NCBI GenBank assembly: GCA_018304295.1
Contig: JAGVWK010000015.1
Location: 1-36,130, forward strand
Reading direction: 5' to 3'
DNA length: 36,130 nucleotides
From: Microcaldota archaeon
GTDB lineage: Archaea; Micrarchaeota; Micrarchaeia; Anstonellales; Anstonellaceae
Positions within the stretch are counted from its first letter, which is position 1. Every line of letters starts with the position of its first letter. The position numbers were made by a program, and so were the translations under genes. The notes below the pieces were generated by a model. The model saw only the letters and a program-made list of their open reading frames with translations, was not told where the DNA came from and made no database searches. Of this stretch, positions 26,735-35,760 are shown piece by piece.

Positions 26735-27325
26735 CTATTTAAATAAAATTTTGTGCAGGCTCGGGAAATGCGAAAAAATGTTGTCCGCAGCCATGTTGAG
26801 CATGGGAATGATGTAAAACGGGAGCGCAAAGCCCGCAATTGAGCCTGTTATTAGGCGCAGCATATTTGTGCTCTCATACAAGCCAACAAGCTGTGCGGTG
26901 CCGTCTATTGCCATGGGCACAAGCGCAATTGCAAGAAGCCATTTGTTGGGCATTTGCGTGCTTTGCACTTTGCGCACAAATGGGAGAATTGCGCCCCCAA
27001 GCAGCATTGCAAGATATATTGCAACGTCGCGTGCGCACACTGGGAGCTTGTATGCGTATGAGCCGTCCTCAAGCAGCACAACATTTTCATGCGAGTAGGA
27101 GAGGGTGCCGTCTTGGGGCATGCAGTCCACTATTGAGTATGAGGGCGTGAGGCATAAGGAGCGGGAAGTGAGCTGGTGGCAAAACGGGCGCAGACCCTCA
27201 TAAAAAGCGCCCGCAAAGGGGTTTTGGTGCATTTGCAGCACTGGTGTTACGAATATAAGGGCGTTTAGGAGCAGCATGCACAGCATGTAAGCAACATAGG
27301 CGTAAAGCGTGCCCTTGGATTTCAT
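26735..27325 (-). CDS. DUF2085-like membrane protein
   Basis: FCHQLTSRSLC, LPVCARDVAIYLAMLLG, MAIDGTAQLVGLYESTNMLRLITGSIAGFALPF. Confidence 0.8.
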   Translation of the reverse strand: MKSKGTLYAYVAYMLCMLLLNALIFVTPVLQMHQNPFAGAFYEGLRPFCHQLTSRSLCLTPSYSIVDCMPQDGTLSYSHENVVLLEDGSYAYKLPVCARDVAIYLAMLLGGAILPFVRKVQSTQMPNKWLLAIALVPMAIDGTAQLVGLYESTNMLRLITGSIAGFALPFYIIPMLNMAADNIFSHFPSLHKILFK

Positions 27326-27415
27326 AGTTAGGATTTGCTCTCAACGTTTTTAAAATAGTGCAGCGCAAATATCCTTGCGTATTCTGATGCGCGCACCCAA
27401 TACGTGCATCCTAAT

Positions 27416-27615
27416 GGGCCCGTAGCTCAGCTTGGATAGAGCGGCACCCTCCTACCCATAGGGGAACAATAGTTTCCCGAAAGTCCCATGCCCAATTCGC
27501 CTTGCAGCGAATGGGCTGTAAAGAGCTAACGCTCTTTGCTGATGGGTTTGCCCCGAAAGAAAGGCAAATGTGGGGAGCAAGGTGAAGGCCGAGAGTTCAA
27601 ATCCCTCCGGGCCCG
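27416..27615 (+). tRNA. tRNA-Arg(CCT) with a 125-nt intron (27455-27579, position 37/38)
   Basis: Acceptor GGGCCCG/CGGGCCC, D-stem GCTC/GAGC, T-loop TTCAAAT; anticodon CCT at 27451-27453. BHB: central helix CTCC/GGAG, 3-nt bulges TAC and CAA, inner helix CCATA/TGTGG. No encoded CCA. Confidence 0.88.
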
Positions 27616-27642
27616 TTTTATTTTTTCTTTTTGAAGCCTGAA

Positions 27643-27777
27643 TTTGCACAGCCGGCTTTTGCATTGCCGATATTTGCGCATTTGATTTTTGCACCTGCGG
27701 CTTTTATGCAGACGGCTTTTGCACCGGCACGGTTTGCGCATTTGATTTTTGCACCTGCGGCTTTTGCACGAATGCTC
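27643..27777. repeat. Nine degenerate 15-bp tandem units (minisatellite)
   Basis: Units begin TTTGC (one TTTAT) every 15 bp from 27643; units 3-4 (27673-27702) identical to units 7-8 (27733-27762). Confidence 0.93.
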
Positions 27778-27831
27778 TCCGTGCATGCGGTTTTGCACAG
27801 CATTTATAAGTTGTGGCTGCGCGTTGCATGC

Positions 27832-28608
27832 ATGGCTGACGTGGAAAAACTATCAGGGCTTTTTGTAAATGCGGTGAGGCAGTCGTGCAATGCGCAGACG
27901 GCAATACTTTTTTCAGGCGGGCTTGACAGTTCCCTTATTGCAACTGTTGCAAAGCGGTTTTGCGAGCCCCTGCTTGTAACCGCGGGCATTGAAAACAGCT
28001 CGGATTTGGAGGCTGCATGCGCGGTTGCGGCGCAGCTTGGGTTGCCGCATGAAAAAGTCGTGCTGGGCGAGGCTGAGATAATAAAGGTGTACAACAAGTG
28101 GCATAGGCTTGCGCGAGGGGGGCAGCTGAATAAAATTGAGCTCATGGTGCCGGTTTTTGCGTGCTGCCGCGCAGCCGCAAAGGCTGGGAAATGGAACGTT
28201 CTTCTTGGAAGCGGCGCTGAGGAGCTTTTTGTCGGATATGAGAGGTATTTTGATTATTTGAAGGAAAAAAAGGATTTGAAAGAGATATTGGAAAAAGAGT
28301 TCGCAGCCCTTCCCGCAGGTGACTGTGCTGCAACTGACATGGTTGCAAAAAGCTTTGGAATGGCTGCAAAATATCCGTTCCTGAATGCTGCATTTTCGCA
28401 GGAAGTCCTTTCATTGCCCATTAAGGAGAGGGTGGGCACACGGGAAAACAAAAAGCCGCTTTTGCGCAAAATGGCGCAAAATCTTGGGGTGCCTGCGCTG
28501 GCGGTTGAGAGGCGCAAAATTGCAATGCAATACGGAAGCGGCGTGCACAAAATACTCCTTAAGGCAAAAAAAGCAGGGCTTTTGGAACCTGAAGCCTCGC
28601 AGGACTGA
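27832..28608 (+). CDS. Stand-alone asparagine-synthase-like PP-loop ATPase
   Basis: TAILFSGGLDSSLIATVAKR (PP-loop), LLGSGAEELFVGYERYF, RENKKPLLRKMAQNLGVP; TATA-like catttataag upstream. Upstream ORF extension is the minisatellite. Confidence 0.8.
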   Translation: MADVEKLSGLFVNAVRQSCNAQTAILFSGGLDSSLIATVAKRFCEPLLVTAGIENSSDLEAACAVAAQLGLPHEKVVLGEAEIIKVYNKWHRLARGGQLNKIELMVPVFACCRAAAKAGKWNVLLGSGAEELFVGYERYFDYLKEKKDLKEILEKEFAALPAGDCAATDMVAKSFGMAAKYPFLNAAFSQEVLSLPIKERVGTRENKKPLLRKMAQNLGVPALAVERRKIAMQYGSGVHKILLKAKKAGLLEPEASQD

Positions 28609-28662
28609 ACGCCTGTGTTATGGCAAAGGTATATAAATACTAAATTCCATAAATAACAACAT

Positions 28663-31179
28663 ATGGCATCAAATTTTAGAAATAGAATAGGAGGGAGCGC
28701 CACCCCAAACACAGCAAGTGAAAGTAGTGCAATGCGGGCACAAGCATTGCTTGAAAGCGGCAGTAAGATTAATGCTGCAAGGAAAGCCCTGCTGGCAAAA
28801 ATACAAGAAAATATGGGCAGGTTTCACAGTTATCTGGCACAGATGAGCGGCAGGAGGCTTCTTGTTGCAAGAGAAGTGGCAATGGTTACTGCTGAAAATC
28901 CCAAAATTTTCAGTGAGGGTGCGCATTCAATAGAGTTTGCCCCGTCTGATGCAAATGCATTTGATTCTGTAACTCCTGCCATGGACAGGAACGATTTTCT
29001 GAGGCTGACTATAATAAAAAGGCAGGATGGAACGTTTGTAATGTATGGGCAGAAAACAATAGAATCCCTAGTGGATAAGATAGCAAGGCAGATAGGCATT
29101 GAAGATGAGAAAGGATGCGACAGCAAACAATGCCCTGTCCATGAAATTAGGGAACAAGCGCAAAGGCTTTTAGAAAGGATTGAAAAAGCAGGCGGCACGG
29201 AAAACGCCAATATAGTGGAGGCTATAAAAAAATGCCAACAATTTGAGAATGATATTCTTGAAATTGCACGGAGAGTAGAGGGGCAAGTGGAAAAAAAGGA
29301 ACTTGAACAAAGGATAAGCAGCATAAATTTCGCAATAGGCGAAGTGCTGGAAAAAGCAGCGGAAATGCGCAGGTTCGATCTTGGAAGGCCAAAGTTTGAT
29401 TTTGAAGCTGAAATACAGAGAACATGGCCGATTTCATCCAAGGAGGCAAACGCAATGGACCTGCGCGTATGGCAAAGGCTTGAAAAGGAAATATCAGAAA
29501 AATTTGTTGAGCCCTACAAAAAGCTTTGGTGTAGTTATAGGCTTGGAAGCCTTGAGTTCCACCATCGCGAATGCCTTTATGCAATGCTGGTCATTATGGG
29601 GAAAAAGGCATTGGGTGAAAACGATTTGAAGATGCTTGGGCGCATGGACAGATGCGTTGACAAAATAAAAGAAATGTCAGACACCGTGGCGGCTATCACT
29701 GCGGAGGCAAACAAGCTTGCTCAGGAAAATGGGGACTTCGGATACATGAAGGTAAAAAAGGATTTTGTGGCTATTTGCAAGCTTGGGGAAGCGCGTTCCT
29801 CTCTTGTGCAGCAAACGGAGTCGTTTGTGAGCGAGTTTGCCCAAGATTCAAAGGAACATGAGATGATACTAAGGTTTGCAGAAGAAATGCTTAGGGTGGA
29901 CGCGCCCATCAAAGCTGCGCAGGAGTGTGCTCTTATTTCAAATCTTGCAGAATTGTTCAAGAACGGCAGGTTGAAATTGAACGAGGGAAACGGGCACGTC
30001 CAAGTTAGGCATTATAATGCGATTAATATGCGCTGCAGCAGCGTCAAGAGATACATGGGCCACCTGAAAGAAATCGGGAACCGTGCGGAAGCGGATAAAA
30101 ATGAGGGAGCAAGCCGGAAAAAAAGCAGGCAAGCAGGCGTGGCTTTCATGCAGAAAAAAAAGGCATTGCGGAATGAGCTTGCCAGAAAAAAAGACGAGGT
30201 CCAAACACGCATAAAATCCCTCGGCGTGATTTCTCCGCTGCGCGGCGCAATATTGGAAGAAATACTGATGGAGCGCAAGTCCCATACATCCTATAAAATT
30301 GGGGAGTGGCTGCAGCCTGATGTTGAGCGGTATTTCACTCCTGAAAGAATTGCAAGGGTGCTGGGAAAAACAATTGGGGGAGATGCCGAAAAACTGGATG
30401 CTGCAAGGCGCGGGCTGAGTGGTGCAAGCGCAAGTCTTTTTGAGCTTTTTAAGGCATCCGGGCTTATGGAAGGCGAAATTGCCAGTGAATTCAGGCGCCT
30501 TGGTGTGCCTGAAGCAAATGCATATGAAATAGGGCTTAAGCAAAAGCCAAGCAAGGGGGCAATAAAAGTTGAATATGGCGAAACGATGGGGGAAAGCACG
30601 CAAATAGTTACAATTGTGATGAGAGAAGGGGGCAGGATATGGAGTACAGAAGTTGACATAAGTGACAATTCAATAAACATGGTATTTGAGCAGAGCGGCA
30701 GCCCGTTTGAGGCTGCAATAGGCAATGGAATAAAAATGGAGCTGGATTATGCTGCAATAGTGAATAAGATAGGGCTTGATACGAGCGATTATGACGCAAT
30801 GCTGGAAAAAATGCGCGACGTGGAAAGCATGGAATTTTTGGCATCTTTTATTGGCGGAAGGACACTCAACGGGGCGATTGGCATACTTGGTAATACAACA
30901 GTAGAAGTAACGCCGCATAGGATAGACAAATACCGTGAAGCCATCAGAATAGGCAAAGTGCCAGGCACCATAGAAAACGTTACATACGGAGATTTAGAAA
31001 GGCGTATTGACAACATTGAAGGCAGTGGTAAAGGGATTGAAATGGGAGTTGCTGCTGTTGATTTTCTGGAAATGCGCGCGCTTTTGAGGGTTTTGAACAG
31101 GATGCACGAGATGCGCCTGTCCCTTACAAATGAACTTTTGAAGAAAATAATTAGCGAAGAAGGCGGCATAAGAAAGTGA
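28663..31179 (+). CDS. Large hypothetical protein (838 aa), helical/coiled-coil regions
   Basis: Long single ORF with TATA-like tatataaatac upstream; no recognised motif. Confidence 0.65.
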   Translation: MASNFRNRIGGSATPNTASESSAMRAQALLESGSKINAARKALLAKIQENMGRFHSYLAQMSGRRLLVAREVAMVTAENPKIFSEGAHSIEFAPSDANAFDSVTPAMDRNDFLRLTIIKRQDGTFVMYGQKTIESLVDKIARQIGIEDEKGCDSKQCPVHEIREQAQRLLERIEKAGGTENANIVEAIKKCQQFENDILEIARRVEGQVEKKELEQRISSINFAIGEVLEKAAEMRRFDLGRPKFDFEAEIQRTWPISSKEANAMDLRVWQRLEKEISEKFVEPYKKLWCSYRLGSLEFHHRECLYAMLVIMGKKALGENDLKMLGRMDRCVDKIKEMSDTVAAITAEANKLAQENGDFGYMKVKKDFVAICKLGEARSSLVQQTESFVSEFAQDSKEHEMILRFAEEMLRVDAPIKAAQECALISNLAELFKNGRLKLNEGNGHVQVRHYNAINMRCSSVKRYMGHLKEIGNRAEADKNEGASRKKSRQAGVAFMQKKKALRNELARKKDEVQTRIKSLGVISPLRGAILEEILMERKSHTSYKIGEWLQPDVERYFTPERIARVLGKTIGGDAEKLDAARRGLSGASASLFELFKASGLMEGEIASEFRRLGVPEANAYEIGLKQKPSKGAIKVEYGETMGESTQIVTIVMREGGRIWSTEVDISDNSINMVFEQSGSPFEAAIGNGIKMELDYAAIVNKIGLDTSDYDAMLEKMRDVESMEFLASFIGGRTLNGAIGILGNTTVEVTPHRIDKYREAIRIGKVPGTIENVTYGDLERRIDNIEGSGKGIEMGVAAVDFLEMRALLRVLNRMHEMRLSLTNELLKKIISEEGGIRK

Positions 31180-31204
31180 TTTGCTGCCGCGCTGTTTTTC
31201 CTTG

Positions 31205-31864
31205 CTATTTTTTCCTTAAATGCAAAAAAAGATGGTCCTCGTCATATGGGTGCAGGTCTATTTTTTGCAGCACCTCAAAGCACGGCTCAAGGTCTGCGAT
31301 TACTTTTTCATACACTATTTTGGGGTCTTTTGTAACGTCAATGCTCTGGGATTTTATGCAAAGCATCGAAAAACCGCCATATTTTAGGCATGCGTTTGCA
31401 TTTGAAAGCAGTATTTTGGACTGGTCCGGCTGCGCAACGTCCTGATATAGCACGTCGCACTCTCCGATGTCTTTTGAGTATTGGGAGGGCGTGCGCGCAT
31501 CGGCAAAAATGGGCACCATGTTGGGGCGCGCCTCGCACACCGCTATCAGGTCCCTCATGGAACGCTGGGCAAATTCCACGCAGTAAAGCTCGCCTTTTGT
31601 GAGTATGTCGGAAATGTGCGAGGCGGTCGTGCCGCTTGCTGCACCAAGGTAGAGCACTTTTGAGGATGGGGCGATTGGAAACTCCTTGAGCCCCTTTTTT
31701 ATTGCGGCAGCAAGCTTGCTGCGGTGCAAATCCCACGTGCGGTATTCGTCCTTCCCTTCGCGCACAATGCGCTCGCCGTAAACGCGCGTGCCCACACAGA
31801 TGCTTTTGGTGGCAAGCCAGCCGTCAAGCTCGTACACGTTTGGGAATTTTTCAATTATTTTCAT
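31205..31864 (-). CDS. flpA: Fibrillarin-like rRNA/tRNA 2'-O-methyltransferase
   Basis: VLYLGAASGTTASHISDIL, VYCVEF-like LYCVEFAQRSMRDL, PIFADARTPSQY, DVLYQDVAQPDQSKIL. Confidence 0.95.
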   Translation of the reverse strand: MKIIEKFPNVYELDGWLATKSICVGTRVYGERIVREGKDEYRTWDLHRSKLAAAIKKGLKEFPIAPSSKVLYLGAASGTTASHISDILTKGELYCVEFAQRSMRDLIAVCEARPNMVPIFADARTPSQYSKDIGECDVLYQDVAQPDQSKILLSNANACLKYGGFSMLCIKSQSIDVTKDPKIVYEKVIADLEPCFEVLQKIDLHPYDEDHLFLHLRKK

Positions 31865-31903
31865 TTTTGCACCTTGAAAATGCCTGCGCTTAAAAAATAA
31901 AAG

Positions 31904-32099
31904 CGGGCCCAGAGGGATTTTCAACAAAGGTTGCGCCGCGCCATCTTCGGATGCGAAGAGGGGAGGAACCTTAGGGGGACATTGGGTTTGATTTGCTCCC
32001 CTGTGTTTTCGAACCCTCGGCTTTCTGATTTCTTGGCAACATCCGCTATCGGATGCGAGTTAAAAGTCAGACACTCTGGCCAAGCTGAGTTATGGGCCC
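31904..32099 (-). tRNA. tRNA-Lys(TTT) with two introns: 31 nt at 37/38 (32030-32060) and 90 nt at 59/60 in the T-loop (31918-32007)
   Basis: GGGCCCA...TGGGCCC acceptor, ACTC/GAGT D-stem, TCTGA-CTTTTAA-TCAGA anticodon arm, GAGGG/CCCTC T-stem; exons sum to 75 nt. T-loop intron BHB: helix TTCG/TGAA, bulges AAA and AAT, inner ACACAGG/CCTTTGT. Confidence 0.87.
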
Positions 32100-32222
32100 A
32101 CTGAAGAGTATTAGGTGGGAATGGTATATAAATAGTTAGCGGAAAAACCGCGAATAAAGGCAGCATGCGGCAGTTCGCGCCCTGCAATGGGAAGGCTTTA
32201 AAATTTCCCGCCTGTTTGCACT

Positions 32223-34676
32223 ATGGTGGGGCTCATGAAAAATATCATGTGGTTTGGCGAAATTTCAAAATCCAATTTGGCGGAAGTGGGCGGCAAGGGC
32301 GCGAACCTTGGCGAAATGGCGCGCAACAGCTTCCCCATACCTGACGGATTTGTCGTAACTGCAGGCGCGTATTTCTATTTTCTTGAGCACAATAAAATGG
32401 CTCCCTTTTTGCGCGAGATGCTGGATGGCTTGGATGTTGAGAATTCCGACGCGCTAAACAAGATTTCCGAGCGCATAAAAAACAAGGTGCTTAGCGGGGA
32501 GATACCTGCCGACCTCAAAAACGAGATAGTGGGCGCGTATAGGAAAATGAAAAATGGGCAGCAGCCCTATGTTGCGGTGCGCTCATCCGCAACAGCAGAG
32601 GATTTGCCGGAAGCCAGCTTTGCAGGACAGCAGGCGACTTTTCTTAACGTGCAGGGCGCAATGGAGGTTGCGCAGGCGGTAAAGGAATGCTGGGCGTCGC
32701 TTTTTGAGGCGCGCGCAATATACTATCGGGTGTCAAACAAATTTGAGCACATGAAAGTGGGATTGGCGGCAGTTGTGCAGGAAATGGTGCAGTCTGAAAA
32801 GGCGGGCGTGATATTCACAGTTGAGCCTGTTACGAAAAACAGGGGGCTTGTTTCAATAGAGGCGGCGTACGGGCTTGGGGAGATAGTCGTTTCAGGCGCG
32901 GTAACGCCAGATGCGTACATGGTGGACAAGAAAACCCTGCAAATACAAAACAAGGAAATAGCAAAGCAGACGTGGATGATAACAAAGGTGAACGACCAGA
33001 ATGTGCATGCCAACGTGCCCGAAGCACAGCAGGAAAAGCAAAAGCTCACGGATTCGGAGATAATAGGGCTTGCAAAAATAGCAATTGACATTGAGCGGCA
33101 CTATGGAAAGCCGCAGGATTTGGAGTATGCGGTTGCGGAAGGGAAGCTTTACATCGTGCAAAGCCGCCCGATTACGACACTTGGGGGTTCCGGGGAGGCA
33201 GGGGTTATTTCGGGCATGCAGGCGGCAGCGGACGCAGGCAGTGCAGCCGGCGCGGTCGCCCAAAATAACGCCGATGCCGCAGCGGCATCTTTTGGGAATA
33301 CGGCAGGCACAGGGGGTGCATCCATGATAAAAGCTTCTGATGCTAAAATAATTGCAAAGGGGCAGGGCGCCTCGCCCGGAGTCGGAAGGGGGCCTGTGAA
33401 AATAATACTTGACCCAAAGGAAATAAACAAGATGCAAAAAGGGGACGTGCTTGTAACGGACATGACAACGCCGGACTTTGTGCCTGCGATGAAAAAGGCT
33501 GCCGCAATCGTTACCAATGCAGGGGGAAGGACGTGCCATGCGGCAATAGTTTCGCGCGAGCTTGGGGTTCCGTGCATTGTTGGAAGCAAGAATGGCACTG
33601 AAGTGCTAAAAGAGGGGCAAGTGGTTACAGTGGATGCGGTGCACGGAAACGTTTTTGACGGGCTTGTTGATTTGGGCGACGTTGGAAAAGCAGAGGACAA
33701 GGTTTCCGCAGTGCAGGTTGCAGCGCCTATCACGGGAACGAAGATTTACACGAATTTGGCGGAAGTTGAGCTTGCGGACAAGGTTGCAAGGCAGCCCTGC
33801 GACGGGGTCGGGCTTTTGCGCGCTGAATTCATGATTGCGGACATTGGGGTGCACCCTCGCAAAATAATAAAGGAGGGAAGGCAGCAGGAGTTCATAGACA
33901 AGCTTGCGGACAAGTTGCGCACTTTTGCATCCGCCTTCTACCCCCGCCCGGTCGTGTATCGTGCAACTGACTTTAAGACAAATGAATACCGCAACCTTGA
34001 TGGGGGGGCGGAATACGAGCCGCAGGAGGCAAACCCCATGATGGGCTACCGCGGATGCGCGCGCTACATTGCGGAGCCTGACATATTCAAGCTTGAGCTG
34101 GAGGCAATAAAGAAAGTGAGGGACGAGTGGGGCATGAAGAATTTATGGCTCATGATTCCCTTTGTGCGCAGGATTGGGGAGATAAGGGCGGTAAAGGACA
34201 TATTAAAGAGCGTTGGGATACACCGCACGCGGGATTTCCGCCTTTGGATAATGGTGGAAGTGCCCTCTACGGTATTCCTTATTGATGATTTCTGCAAAGA
34301 GGGGATTGACGGGGTGTCCATTGGAAGCAACGACCTTACGCAGCTCATACTTGGCATTGACAGGGACAACTCAACCCTTGCCGACGGGTTTGACGAGCGC
34401 AATGCGGCAGTGTTAAAGGCGATAGAGCAGGTTGTGAAAACATGCAAGAAAAACGGGGTTACGTGCTCAATATGCGGGCAAGGCCCTTCGGTATACCCTG
34501 ATTTTGCAGAAAGGCTCATTGATTTTGGGATTACGAGCATGTCGGTTAACCCTGATGCGATTGAGCGCACACGCAGGATTGTCGCGTCCGCAGAGCAGAA
34601 AGTGCTCCTAAAAAGGCTTGAAAAGCTCACCGAGGCGGTGGAGGGGCACACGCACTCTGTTGGAAGCGATGATTAG
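32223..34676 (+). CDS. ppsA: Phosphoenolpyruvate synthase
   Basis: VGGKGANLGEM, VAVRSSATAEDLPEASFAGQQATFLNV, GGRTCHAAIVSRELGVPCIVG (phospho-His), SIGSNDLTQLILGIDRDN. Start could be 32235. Confidence 0.96.
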   Translation: MVGLMKNIMWFGEISKSNLAEVGGKGANLGEMARNSFPIPDGFVVTAGAYFYFLEHNKMAPFLREMLDGLDVENSDALNKISERIKNKVLSGEIPADLKNEIVGAYRKMKNGQQPYVAVRSSATAEDLPEASFAGQQATFLNVQGAMEVAQAVKECWASLFEARAIYYRVSNKFEHMKVGLAAVVQEMVQSEKAGVIFTVEPVTKNRGLVSIEAAYGLGEIVVSGAVTPDAYMVDKKTLQIQNKEIAKQTWMITKVNDQNVHANVPEAQQEKQKLTDSEIIGLAKIAIDIERHYGKPQDLEYAVAEGKLYIVQSRPITTLGGSGEAGVISGMQAAADAGSAAGAVAQNNADAAAASFGNTAGTGGASMIKASDAKIIAKGQGASPGVGRGPVKIILDPKEINKMQKGDVLVTDMTTPDFVPAMKKAAAIVTNAGGRTCHAAIVSRELGVPCIVGSKNGTEVLKEGQVVTVDAVHGNVFDGLVDLGDVGKAEDKVSAVQVAAPITGTKIYTNLAEVELADKVARQPCDGVGLLRAEFMIADIGVHPRKIIKEGRQQEFIDKLADKLRTFASAFYPRPVVYRATDFKTNEYRNLDGGAEYEPQEANPMMGYRGCARYIAEPDIFKLELEAIKKVRDEWGMKNLWLMIPFVRRIGEIRAVKDILKSVGIHRTRDFRLWIMVEVPSTVFLIDDFCKEGIDGVSIGSNDLTQLILGIDRDNSTLADGFDERNAAVLKAIEQVVKTCKKNGVTCSICGQGPSVYPDFAERLIDFGITSMSVNPDAIERTRRIVASAEQKVLLKRLEKLTEAVEGHTHSVGSDD

Positions 34677-34768
34677 CGCAGGCAAACCCTGCTTTTTGAG
34701 CCCAACGCTGCGCACTGGCGCAAGGGCGGGCTTTTATTCTTTGTTTTTCATAATTCCCAGTGGTCATC

Positions 34769-35719
34769 ATGAGGATAATACTACAGTTTCCAGAAGGGCT
34801 TAAGCAAAAGGCAGCACAATACGTGCAGCAGTACGAAAAAGAGGGGCACGAGGTGTTTGTTGCCTCCGCGCCCTGCTACGGGGCGTGCGACCTGTGCATG
34901 GACGAGGCGCGCGCGATAGGAGCAAAAAAGATAGTGCACGTGGGGCACGCGGAATTCATGAAAATGGACGTTAAGGGGCTGGAAATAGAGTACATTCCTT
35001 ATTTTGACGAGCTGCCTGAGGAAATTTTGCAGAATGCTGTGCAAAAGGCGCTTGGGATGCTTAAAGGATATGAAAAAATCGCGCTTGTAACGACCGTGCA
35101 GCACATTAAGCAAATGAATGAGGTGCGAAAGCTGCTTGAGGATGCGGGCAAAAAAATTCTCATGGAACAGGGAGGCAAGCACGTAAGGCATGCGGGACAG
35201 ATTCTCGGGTGCGATTCCATTGCTGCCTCAAAGGCTGCCTCAGGTGCGGATTGCGTGCTTTATTTTGGTGGAGGGCAGTTCCACCCGCTGGGGATACGCG
35301 CAGTGAAGCCCGTGCTTGTTGCAGACCCTTACCTTGGGAAGGCATACTGGATTACGGAAGATATAGAAAAGCTTGAGAAAAAAAGAAAGGGGGCAATACT
35401 CGCATCCGCGCATGCAAAAAGCTTTGGGATAATAGTGAGCACGAAAAACGGGCAGTTTAATTTGCATGGGGCAATGCTTGCGAAAAAAGAGCTTGTGAAG
35501 CGCGGGAAAAAGGCAATGTTGCTTGTGTCCAATGAGATATTCCCACTTGCGCTTGAGGATTTCAACATTTTTGACGCGTATGTTTCAACCGCATGCCCGC
35601 GCATAGGGGATGACCATTCACTCTATAAGAAGCCCATAATAGATTTTGGGGATTTTGGGAGAATGCTGGAACTTATGGATGCGGTGGACGGAAGGAGAAG
35701 TGCTGGAAAGGCGTTATAA
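34769..35719 (+). CDS. dph2: Diphthamide biosynthesis radical enzyme Dph2 (2-(3-amino-3-carboxypropyl)histidine synthase)
   Basis: RIILQFPEGLKQKA, ASAPCYGACDLCMDEA, GQILGCD, VSTACPRIGDDHSLYKKPII; three conserved Cys positions. Confidence 0.92.
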   Translation: MRIILQFPEGLKQKAAQYVQQYEKEGHEVFVASAPCYGACDLCMDEARAIGAKKIVHVGHAEFMKMDVKGLEIEYIPYFDELPEEILQNAVQKALGMLKGYEKIALVTTVQHIKQMNEVRKLLEDAGKKILMEQGGKHVRHAGQILGCDSIAASKAASGADCVLYFGGGQFHPLGIRAVKPVLVADPYLGKAYWITEDIEKLEKKRKGAILASAHAKSFGIIVSTKNGQFNLHGAMLAKKELVKRGKKAMLLVSNEIFPLALEDFNIFDAYVSTACPRIGDDHSLYKKPIIDFGDFGRMLELMDAVDGRRSAGKAL

Positions 35720-35760
35720 ATAGCTTTTTATAGTTTCAAAGAGTAGCAAATTGGGTAGGA

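Noticed and set aside
27643-27777. 15-bp array considered as coding N-terminus of the AsnB-like protein (ORF 27631)
   Set aside because: The PP-loop protein starts naturally at MADVEK (27832) behind a TATA-like element at about 27802; the upstream extension is low-complexity repeat translation.
31202-31663. Plus-strand ORFs opposite flpA
   Set aside because: Antisense shadows of the clear fibrillarin gene on the minus strand.
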